Origin: Microbacterium cremeum
GTDB lineage: Bacteria > Actinomycetota > Actinomycetes > Actinomycetales > Microbacteriaceae
Direction of reading: 5' to 3'
Assembly (NCBI RefSeq): GCF_015277855.1
Contig: NZ_CP063812.1
Location: forward strand, 1,550,001 to 1,614,000
Length of the DNA stretch: 64,000 nucleotides
In this document: in pieces, positions 8,096-14,818 of the stretch
Position numbering within the stretch: position 1 is the stretch's first letter
How the letters are laid out: the number at the start of each line of letters is the position of its first letter
Made by a program: the position numbers and the translations under genes
The notes under the pieces: generated by a model
What the model was told of the DNA's origin: nothing
Database searches by the model: none
The model's input: the letters and a program-made list of their open reading frames with translations, nothing else

Positions 8096-8230
8096 GTGAA
8101 CGCCGCACTCCGCCGTCACATCGATGCCATACAGCAGCTCGCTCGCGACGAGTGGCCAGTCGACGAGTCCTCGGCCGAGAGCACCCCGGGGGACCGTCAT
8201 GTGTCAGAAGCACCGGAGTCCATGCGATGA
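8096..8230 (+). CDS. 44-residue peptide leading the recombinase operon
   Basis: A GTG start with a good AAGGAG site (8085-8090) begins a short ORF, MNAALRRHIDAIQQLARDEW followed by an acidic, Ser/Pro-rich tail. Its stop overlaps the ATG of the small serine recombinase (ATGA), so it is probably translated to couple expression of that gene. It starts with an amphipathic helix; no family is recognised. Confidence 0.6.
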   Translation: MNAALRRHIDAIQQLARDEWPVDESSAESTPGDRHVSEAPESMR

Positions 8231-8886
8231 CCACCATGATCGGGTACCTTCGGGTTTCTACCGAGGAGCAGGCGAGCAGCGGACTCGGTCTCGAAGCCCA
8301 GCGTGAGTCAATTCGGCGATATGCCGACGCGCATGGGTGGGACGTCATCTGGTACGAGGACGCGGGGCTCAGCGCCAAGTCGCTTGACCGCCCCCAGCTA
8401 CAGGCCGCGCTCACAAGGCTCCACTCCAAGAAGCGTGATGCTGCCGGGATCGTGGTCGCCAAGCTCGACCGCCTGAGCCGCAGCGTCGTGGACTTCGCCT
8501 CGGTCCTTGAACTCGCCCGCGCGCAGGGGTGGGCGCTCGTCGCTATCGACCTCGGCGTGGACACATCAAGCCCGACCGGCGAGCTCGTCGCCAACCTCAT
8601 GATGAGCGTGGCGCAGTGGGAGCGCCGGGTGATCGGGGAGCGCACATCCGCCGCCATGCAAGCAGCAAAGCGTCGAGGGCAGCGGTTTGGGTTTCCCTCC
8701 GCGCTACCGGAGACCACGGGGGAGCGTCTCCTGAAACTGCGCGCCACGCACACGCTCGCGTGCACGGCGACTCGGCTCAATGCCGAGGGGCTCACTACGG
8801 CAACCGGCGCATCTTGGACTGCGAACACCGTCGCGAAAGTGCAGAAGCGCATCAGCGCAGCGATGGAAGCGGTTGTCGAGGCATGA
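8227..8886 (+). CDS. Small serine recombinase (resolvase/invertase family)
   Basis: This 219-residue protein has an N-terminal resolvase domain with catalytic Ser11 in GYLRVSTEEQ, the conserved AKLDRLSRSVVDF and the ERRVIGERTSAAM E-helix. The C-terminal helix-turn-helix region (from about residue 160, TRLNAEGLTTATGASWT) is typical of short serine recombinases. It would cut and rejoin DNA at specific sites, for example to resolve dimers or invert a segment. It is distinct from the large integrase at the right end. It lies behind the SOS box and its stop overlaps the next gene start (ATGA). Confidence 0.9.
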   Translation: MTTMIGYLRVSTEEQASSGLGLEAQRESIRRYADAHGWDVIWYEDAGLSAKSLDRPQLQAALTRLHSKKRDAAGIVVAKLDRLSRSVVDFASVLELARAQGWALVAIDLGVDTSSPTGELVANLMMSVAQWERRVIGERTSAAMQAAKRRGQRFGFPSALPETTGERLLKLRATHTLACTATRLNAEGLTTATGASWTANTVAKVQKRISAAMEAVVEA

Positions 8887-9341
8887 CGCAACCACGACTT
8901 CACATCCGTACCATCAGCCTTCGGGATGCGAATGCTTTCATTGATCTAGTGCACCGTCACCACAAGCCGGTCGCAGGACACAAGTTCTCGCTTTCCGTCG
9001 TCGATGACGAGGGCCGAGTGCGGGGCGTTGCCACAGTCGGACGTCCGGTTGCGCGGCATCGGGATGACGGGGCCACAGTTGAGGTGACGCGAGTGGCCAC
9101 GGATGGTTGCCCGAACGCGTGCTCGGCGCTTTACGGTGCTGCCTGGCGGGCGGCGAAGGCGCTCGGCTACGCGCGGCTTGGGACTTACACGCTCGTGTCC
9201 GAGCCGGGCATTAGCCTCCGTGCAGCTGGTTGGCAGCAAGTTCATGTCGTCCGTGGGCGCTCATGGTCCGCGCCCAGCCGACACCGCACGGACCAGCACC
9301 CGCTCGAAGACAAGATCCTCTGGGAGCCACGTCAGCCCTGA
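8883..9341 (+). CDS. XF1762 family phage-type acetyltransferase-like protein
   Basis: This 152-residue protein resembles the XF1762 family found in phages and mobile elements, a GNAT-like fold. Visible landmarks are HRHHKPVAGHKFSL near residue 22, the GVATVGRPVARHRDD strand, VEVTRVATDG, and LGTYTLVSEPGISLRAAGW. The molecular role of the family is not established. It is coupled to the recombinase by ATGA. Its 3' end overlaps the convergent HNH gene by 10 bp. Confidence 0.75.
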   Translation: MTQPRLHIRTISLRDANAFIDLVHRHHKPVAGHKFSLSVVDDEGRVRGVATVGRPVARHRDDGATVEVTRVATDGCPNACSALYGAAWRAAKALGYARLGTYTLVSEPGISLRAAGWQQVHVVRGRSWSAPSRHRTDQHPLEDKILWEPRQP

Positions 9342-9553
9342 TAGCGGTTTCCCTTCCGTCTATTACAGGAACGACAGAGCGTCTGTAGGTTCTCAAACGA
9401 GTCATCGCCGGTCCATGAGAACGGCACGATGTGATCTACCTCCAACTCGCACGGGCGGCATTCCTGGCCGCAGTGAGCGCACGTATATTCGTCGCGTCGG
9501 AAGACTGCGAGACGCTGGTGCAGATCAAACGTCGAACGCCGAGTAGTGACCAT
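9332..9553 (-). CDS. HNH endonuclease
   Basis: This 73-residue HNH nuclease contains the zinc-binding pairs CAHCGQEC and CRSCNRRKGN and the catalytic core VDHIVPFSWTGDDSFENLQTL (H-N-N form). This is a minimal HNH domain, shorter than phage homing or McrA-type proteins. Its start lies 29 bp inside the 3' end of the DUF4338 gene, so the two are probably co-expressed as the last part of the leftward module. It may act as the DNA-cutting component of that module; this is inference. Confidence 0.85.
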   Translation of the reverse strand: MVTTRRSTFDLHQRLAVFRRDEYTCAHCGQECRPCELEVDHIVPFSWTGDDSFENLQTLCRSCNRRKGNRYQG

Positions 9554-11417
9554 CAGGAATCTCGTCCACCTTGGGAGCGCGCGTCGCCATAGTCGGCGCC
9601 TTCGGCAACTTCGCGTCCTTGTCCGCCTGGAGCTTGAAGGCGACTCCGCGGGTGAGCGCCCACACCACCGCCGGTGTCACCAGGTCGCCTTGGTCAAACA
9701 CGACGGCTAGTTGGTTCTTTCGCGACCCAGTGTCTTGCAAGAGTTCGCCCCGCGGGCCAACCAACGCCTCGGTAAGGCTGTCGAGTGCGCCGGCGACGCT
9801 GAACCCGAATAGGGCGGTCAGCTCCATGTCGGTCGTCTTGTAGACCTGTGCGCCCTGGTCCGCTTCCGGAACGCGCACAAGCCGAATCTCCGCGATGGAC
9901 ATGCCGCGATACCGTTCTGCCGGGTGAATTCCGACCCGCAGCCGTCCAACTAGTGCTTCGTACTCCGCGCCGGAGCCGTGACGGTCCCAGCCGCGGATCT
10001 CGCGCTCGCCGTTGGCCCACCGCACATCGGCAAAGGTGAGTTCGAGGCCGTCGCCTTCAAGCTTGTGGAAGATCGCCTCGCCCTCGTCCGCGACGCCGTT
10101 GGCCGTTCGACCGCGAATTCGCTCCTTCGACACGCCGATCGCGATCGAGTATGGCCCCATCGAGATTCGCCCGTGGCGTGCCGGGAGAGCGTGACCGCTG
10201 GTGACGAGAGGACGGGAAAGCTCTGCCGTCAGACGGTTGTCTAGGTGCGACCAGTCGGCAAAGTCGGGTCGTCGTTCAGCCCGGCCAACCGCCCACCGCT
10301 CCCGCCAGAAGGTACCGATGTCGGCTGCAGGGAGATCGAACGGCTCGTAGTCGTCCGTCTCGCCTCGCAGGTATTCATCCCAGCGGGATGCAGTTGGCGC
10401 AAGGAACACCTCACGGCGGATGTTGTGCTGCAGGCTCTCTTCCGGAATGTCGAGGGCCTTGAGCGCCGTGCGGATGACCCGGAACCGCCAGTTTGGACCG
10501 CTTCCGTACTTCGTTGACATGACCTTGGTGTCGGGGTCCTCGAAGCCGCCCAGCGCGAAGTCTCGCAGTTCGGCGAACAGCGCGTTGGAGAACTGGAAGT
10601 GTCCGTAACCGCGCGTGAATCCGACCGAGCGGAACATCGTCTGGCCTCGGTAGACGAGTCGGTTATAGATGGACGAGCGGCCTAGGGCTGAGGACGTCGT
10701 GATGAGCAGCGGTGTCGGATCCTTGACCTTGCCGCGAATCTCGGTGATGTTGCCCCGGTACTTCTGCGTGAGGAAGTCGCGCGTCTCGTTGGAGAGGCTG
10801 AGCAGGGCGACAAGCTTGCCCGCGATCAACTGTCGGTATGGCTCCACGGCACCGAGTACGAAGGCGTCGTAGACGCTGTATAGGCGCTCGTTACGCTGCT
10901 CCGTCGTCCAGCCGATCATCGCGTCGCGGGCTGACTGGGCAATCACTGGGTCGCCAAGGGCGAAGACAGCCATGAGCTTCCCGTTCTGGCGGTCGCGGAC
11001 CAGAAAACGAGAGCGGCGGCCATACCCGGAAGACACTGGCACAGACCAGGTGAAGGTCGCGTACCTGAATAGGTCGGCGTCCTGCTGTGTGCGGACCGGA
11101 ACCAGAACCGGGTCGATCGCGGCGGCATCGATGTCCTTGCCGTCGGCGAACTGGCGGAGCAGGCTCGCCTCGTGATCCCAGAGCCATGCGGCGTTGTCTT
11201 GCAGCATGGACAGGCGCTGGCCGCTGTGGGCTAGCCGCAACTGCTCCTTGGCAGCGACGGGGTCGAGTGCGCCGTTAGCGAGGTCCACACGTCCGCGGAC
11301 GGTGGACAGTTCATCGAGCACCCGGTTGCGGAGTTCTCGGACATAGTGCGGGTCGTGGTCTGCAGACCAACGACCCGCCGGACGCTCATTGCTCTCGTCC
11401 GGCAGGTCGATGGTCAC
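9525..11417 (-). CDS. DUF4338 (DruA-like) protein
   Basis: This encodes 630 residues. The region around residues 115-290 has the features I associate with DUF4338, the family of the Druantia defence protein DruA: RRSRFLVRD, FALGDPV, ARDAMIGWT, ERLYSVYDAFVLGAVEPY, GKLVALLSLS, TSSALGRSSIYNRL and VGFTRGYGHFQF. The C-terminal half (300-630) is not recognised. The family call is from remembered patterns, not a search. The GTG start lies 1 nt after the stop of the GHKL ATPase gene, so the two are translationally coupled. The HNH gene follows with an overlap. No membrane segments are seen. Confidence 0.72.
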   Translation of the reverse strand: MTIDLPDESNERPAGRWSADHDPHYVRELRNRVLDELSTVRGRVDLANGALDPVAAKEQLRLAHSGQRLSMLQDNAAWLWDHEASLLRQFADGKDIDAAAIDPVLVPVRTQQDADLFRYATFTWSVPVSSGYGRRSRFLVRDRQNGKLMAVFALGDPVIAQSARDAMIGWTTEQRNERLYSVYDAFVLGAVEPYRQLIAGKLVALLSLSNETRDFLTQKYRGNITEIRGKVKDPTPLLITTSSALGRSSIYNRLVYRGQTMFRSVGFTRGYGHFQFSNALFAELRDFALGGFEDPDTKVMSTKYGSGPNWRFRVIRTALKALDIPEESLQHNIRREVFLAPTASRWDEYLRGETDDYEPFDLPAADIGTFWRERWAVGRAERRPDFADWSHLDNRLTAELSRPLVTSGHALPARHGRISMGPYSIAIGVSKERIRGRTANGVADEGEAIFHKLEGDGLELTFADVRWANGEREIRGWDRHGSGAEYEALVGRLRVGIHPAERYRGMSIAEIRLVRVPEADQGAQVYKTTDMELTALFGFSVAGALDSLTEALVGPRGELLQDTGSRKNQLAVVFDQGDLVTPAVVWALTRGVAFKLQADKDAKLPKAPTMATRAPKVDEIPDGHYSAFDV

Positions 11418-11418
11418 G

Positions 11419-13242
11419 TCAGTTGTCCTCGTCGGTCTCGTCGTAGCCGTTGTCGTGGTCGTACTCGTCGCGCGACTCCGCGCCCCCGCGGTTGAACATC
11501 GCCGGGTGCAGCTCGAACGCGTCCGCGAGCTTCCGCGACCATTCGCGACGCTCGGCCCGGTAGAAGCCCTTGGTGTCGGTAGGCGAGTCCAGTTCGCTCG
11601 TCGCGAGGATCCATAGCATCAGTTCGAGTCCGGCGCGCAGGTCGGCCTGGTCCGCAGCTGTCCGGCTGTACACCTCCCGATACCAGGGGTGTCCCGTGTT
11701 GATACGGAGGATGACCTGCGTACCTACCATGGTCGGAGTGTAGAAGGGGTCATCCGGCGTCTGCTCGATGAACTCGACCTTGTAAGGCTTCTCGCGGGCG
11801 ACCTTCTCCTGCGCGGCGGCGACATCCTCCTCGGGCACACCTGTGTCCTTCGAGATATCCTCGACGCGCTTCTTGAAGTTCTTCTGCGCCTCCTCCTGCG
11901 TCTCCTTGCTGGCCTTGCGCGTACGGCGGTAATCGCGCTCCAGGGTCTTCGCGATGATCGACTCCGAAGGGCGCTCGCCGGCACCCTCCTCGGCCTTGGC
12001 GTCGTCCTCGACCTTGCGCCGCGTACGCTCGGCGGCGACATCGTCGACCAGCTTCTTGAATGCGCGAACCACACCGTGCTGCTCAAGCAGCTGGTTCATG
12101 CGCTCGGTGAAGATGATCGTCTGCTTGTCCGGCGTAACACCGAACAGGTCATCGAGTTCCGGCGGGAAGTCGATAGCGACTCCGACCTGGCGTGCGTACA
12201 CACTCCAGTTGAGGATCGGCGGGCGGGCTAGCTCGATGAAGCGTCCGTGACGCGTCACGAAGAATCCGTTGAACTCCTTACGGATCTTCTGCCGCACCTT
12301 GGCCGGACGGCCTCGACCACCGCTCGACCACTCGGCGTTGTGGGCGTCCACTCCGATGTAGGAGAAGCGAACGGTGACGGTATGGCGGTTGCCGTCCTCG
12401 TCGGCCACCTCGAACTCGATAGGGCTCTGCGGCTCGGCCTTCGGATAGCCCTCGATTTCGTAGTAGCGGTGTCCCGGCGTCGTGAACAGGACGTCGACCG
12501 GTTCGACTTCCTCGCCGTTCACATACAGCTTGCAGACGTCGAGCCAGCCCGCATATGTGATACCCAGATGCTGACGGATGCCGTTCGTCGACTGCTGCTT
12601 GTTCGGCCAGGAGAGGCGGTCCAGCTTCGACCAGATGACGACGGTGCGCACCGTCTCAGCGCCACCGCGGAACGACTTGTTGATGTAGTCCGCGATCCAC
12701 TTGGGGAGCGGCTCGTGGACAACCTCCGGCAGCTGCGCCGAGTTGCCCTGGAAGTTCAGGTTGTCCAGATCGACGGTGACGCGGGCGAACTCGGCGTCGT
12801 CCTCGGTGCGCGAGTAGACACTGAACTGGCGGCCGCGGTTGACGGACGCGCTCGGGAGTCCGAAGCCGAACCGGCCGAAGACGTTGCGCTGACCCTGATT
12901 GGATGACCCGCCCCACTTCGTGGCGTGGGGGAGGAACGACTCGTCGATGCCCGAAGCGTCGTCGATGAATGCGATTTCCGAGACCGCGTTACCCTCGGTC
13001 GCCTCGATGATGTGCACCTGGGACGCGCCAGCCTCGATGGCGTTGTCGATGATGTCGCCTGCGGCGTGTGCCTCGTCTTCGTAGCGAACCGAACGCATCG
13101 TCTGTGCGAGCATGCGCTCGTCAACGAGCCCCGACCCGGCGCCGTTCTTCGCGGCTTCGCGCTGACTGTCGAGCTGACGCTCCTTGACGTATGCACGCTG
13201 CCGCTTGAGGTGATCCTGGGCGGTGTTCTTGATGGTGGCCAT
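11419..13242 (-). CDS. GHKL (MutL/Hsp90/MORC-like) ATPase
   Basis: This 607-residue protein has a clear Bergerat-fold ATP-binding domain: N box DIIDNAIEAGAS (63-74), G1 box DDASGID (94-100) and G2 box GRFGFGLPSAS (123-133). A second domain follows to about residue 400, then a highly charged coiled-coil stretch (410-480) and a C-terminal domain with an acidic Asp/Glu tail. This is the layout of MutL/MORC-like ATPases, which clamp or dimerise on DNA, and not of a histidine kinase: no H-box or receiver is seen. TAAGGAGGG precedes the ATG. It is the central gene of the leftward cargo module. Its specific function is unknown; a role in defence is inference. Confidence 0.85.
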   Translation of the reverse strand: MATIKNTAQDHLKRQRAYVKERQLDSQREAAKNGAGSGLVDERMLAQTMRSVRYEDEAHAAGDIIDNAIEAGASQVHIIEATEGNAVSEIAFIDDASGIDESFLPHATKWGGSSNQGQRNVFGRFGFGLPSASVNRGRQFSVYSRTEDDAEFARVTVDLDNLNFQGNSAQLPEVVHEPLPKWIADYINKSFRGGAETVRTVVIWSKLDRLSWPNKQQSTNGIRQHLGITYAGWLDVCKLYVNGEEVEPVDVLFTTPGHRYYEIEGYPKAEPQSPIEFEVADEDGNRHTVTVRFSYIGVDAHNAEWSSGGRGRPAKVRQKIRKEFNGFFVTRHGRFIELARPPILNWSVYARQVGVAIDFPPELDDLFGVTPDKQTIIFTERMNQLLEQHGVVRAFKKLVDDVAAERTRRKVEDDAKAEEGAGERPSESIIAKTLERDYRRTRKASKETQEEAQKNFKKRVEDISKDTGVPEEDVAAAQEKVAREKPYKVEFIEQTPDDPFYTPTMVGTQVILRINTGHPWYREVYSRTAADQADLRAGLELMLWILATSELDSPTDTKGFYRAERREWSRKLADAFELHPAMFNRGGAESRDEYDHDNGYDETDEDN

Positions 13243-13267
13243 GATGGCCCTCCTTACTTTTCGTTTG

Positions 13268-13312
13268 CACGGCGACGTTTGCGCCGTGTTTGGTCCGCAG
13301 GTGGCGGACCAA
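13268..13312 (-). promoter_or_regulatory. Two tandem hairpins between sigma-like and ATPase genes
   Basis: Two perfect inverted repeats stand side by side: TTGGTCCGC/GCGGACCAA (13290-13298 with 13304-13312) and CACGGCG/CGCCGTG (13268-13274 with 13282-13288). They fill the 73-bp space between the sigma-like stop and the ATPase start. They may act as an attenuator or RNA-processing/stability element that sets ATPase output. Neither has a T-run. Confidence 0.55.
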
Positions 13313-13315
13313 GCT

Positions 13316-13849
13316 TTAGAGGTTGCGCAGGGACTCCTGCAGGGAGGCGCGAGCGAGCGCGAGGTTGCGACGCACGGTGGACTCAGAGACGCCCAGCATC
13401 AGTGCTGCCTCCGGGTACGTCAGGTCGTACTCACCGCAGAGGGTGAAAGCCTGAGCCTGGGCGAACGGAAGACGACGGATGAGGTCGCGGATCTCCAGTT
13501 CGCCGATGGAAGGGCGCTCGTAGATACCGGACTGGTACAGCGTGTAGTTGTCCGAGTCCTCGGTCGTCATGCCTTCCGCGCGAGACTCGACACCGAAACG
13601 GAAGCTGGTCGCGTACGGCTCAGCGCCCTTGACCTTGTCGGCGATGTACCGCGGCCGACGGGTGTTGGCGATCGCCGCTGCGAAAATCGTGATTCCGTCA
13701 CGCGGGGCGGTGCGCGAAGCAGCGAGCAGCACGTCTCCGGTGATTTCGTCGACGTCGTCGCGGGTGAGGTAGCGCGAAGTTGCGGTACGACGCACGGTGG
13801 CGTGGACGACACGCAGGTCGCGCTGTGAGAAGGGTTCGGTCATGGTCAT
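13316..13849 (-). CDS. Sigma-70-like factor of the element
   Basis: This 177-residue protein has a recognisable sigma region 4 at its C-terminus: LIRRLPFAQAQAFTLCGEYD, then YPEAALMLGVSESTVRRNLA as the helix-turn-helix. The N-terminal part (TRDDVDEITGDVLLAASRT) looks like a diverged region 2. It is ECF-sized and probably directs transcription of its own module or acts as a sigma-like regulator. Starts at 13849 or 13843 are both possible; AGGATGGAG lies just upstream. The ATPase and DUF4338 genes follow on the same strand. Confidence 0.75.
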   Translation of the reverse strand: MTMTEPFSQRDLRVVHATVRRTATSRYLTRDDVDEITGDVLLAASRTAPRDGITIFAAAIANTRRPRYIADKVKGAEPYATSFRFGVESRAEGMTTEDSDNYTLYQSGIYERPSIGELEIRDLIRRLPFAQAQAFTLCGEYDLTYPEAALMLGVSESTVRRNLALARASLQESLRNL

Positions 13850-14251
13850 GCTCCATCCTGAGATAAGGAGAGCTCCCCACGACCGTGAGGTCATGCGAAC
13901 TGAGGCTGTAAGTACGGAGGGTATTTGGCAAGGCACATTTGGCCACACCAGGTCCGGAGCTCCCGTGTTCTTGAGTTAGTAAGTGAGAGCGTACATGCGG
14001 GGCCTGACTTCAGTCCAGCTTGACTCTCTACTTCCTCCCAGGCGACGGATCCGGCAGATCTGTTCACGCCTCGCCAAGAACTTCAACGCGGATGCCGAGC
14101 GCGCGCACAAGCGCCCGCCAGAGGGGAAGCAGGCTTCGCGCCCACTAGGGACCCTGTGAGCGCGCTCTCCGATGTCCATCGGGCGGTGCGGAAGCGCGAC
14201 ACCACAGCAGGCCGCGCAACAACACCGGCGCTTCCACGGATGAACGATCGG
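13850..14251. other. Intergenic region upstream of the sigma-like gene
   Basis: There is no supportable gene in these 402 bp; the ORFs crossing it are shadows of the adjacent tRNA. It must hold the minus-strand promoter for the sigma-like/ATPase/DUF4338/HNH module. Several TTG and TA-rich stretches are present around 13890-13960, but none is a convincing -35/-10 pair to my eye. It also holds the downstream side of the tRNA-Arg gene. Confidence 0.6.
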
Positions 14252-14323
14252 TGCCCCCGGAGGGATTCGAACCCCCGACCCTCTCCTTAGGACGGAGTGG
14301 CTCTTCCACTGAGCTACGGAGGC
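14252..14323 (-). tRNA. tRNA-Arg (CCU) carried by the element
   Basis: On the minus strand the gene has acceptor stem GCCTCCG/CGGGGGC (one G-U pair), D arm TAGCTCAGTGG, and an anticodon loop GTCCTAA (anticodon CCU, reading AGG) on a CTCC/GGAG stem. The T arm is GGGGGTTCGAATCCC and the discriminator base is A. CCA is not encoded. It lies inside the mobile element, 14 bp beyond the stop of the excisionase-like gene. AGG is a rare Arg codon in GC-rich actinobacteria. Confidence 0.93.
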
Positions 14324-14337
14324 CAGCGGTCCCAATC

Positions 14338-14718
14338 CTACCTGTGGGTGTTCGCTTCGATGAATGCCACGAGGGACGCCCGCGAGATGTACTTGCCCGA
14401 GCCAACTTCGGTGTATTCGATGCCGCCGTCCTTCATCAGCGCGTGCAACGTCCCGTACGAGATGCCGAGTTCGGCTGCCGCATCTTTCAGCTTGAGCAAC
14501 ATCGGGCCGGAGGGGGCTACCGTCGCAGGTCCGGATCCGATGGACTCGGATTCTGACTCGATCACGTCGACCTCAGTGGCTTTCCGCTCCCAGTGCCCCG
14601 CATACGCCCACGTGGTCTTCAGCTCGTCCTTGACCTTCTGCGCGGCGGCTTCCTCGTCGGTGGCCCGCACCCATAGCTCGGCCACTTCGACTTTCGTCAC
14701 CACGACCTTGAATCGCAC
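14338..14718 (-). CDS. Excisionase-like helix-turn-helix protein
   Basis: This encodes 126 residues. The C-terminal half (about 72-126) is a MerR/excisionase-type winged HTH: LLKLKDAAAELGISYGTLHA, then YTEVGSGKYISRASLVAFIE, which binds att DNA to set the direction of recombination. The N-terminal 45 residues (VAELWVRATDEEAAAQKVKD) form a separate small domain resembling the DpnD/PcfM-type strand-helix unit; that comparison is weak. It sits between the integrase and the tRNA, on the same strand as the integrase, which fits a recombination directionality factor. Confidence 0.75.
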   Translation of the reverse strand: MRFKVVVTKVEVAELWVRATDEEAAAQKVKDELKTTWAYAGHWERKATEVDVIESESESIGSGPATVAPSGPMLLKLKDAAAELGISYGTLHALMKDGGIEYTEVGSGKYISRASLVAFIEANTHR

Positions 14719-14818
14719 GGTGCCTCCTGTGCCACCGCCCCGGCTAAACGGAAGTGGGCCCCGGGTTGCCCCCAGGGCCCGAGCAGCTCCGTCCTAACTG
14801 GATCGTACGCCGCGGGCC

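Noticed and set aside
13976..14335. Protein-like frame with a VAQWKSHSVLRRGSGVRIPP segment
   Set aside because: This is the translation of the tRNA-Arg gene, a well-known artefact.
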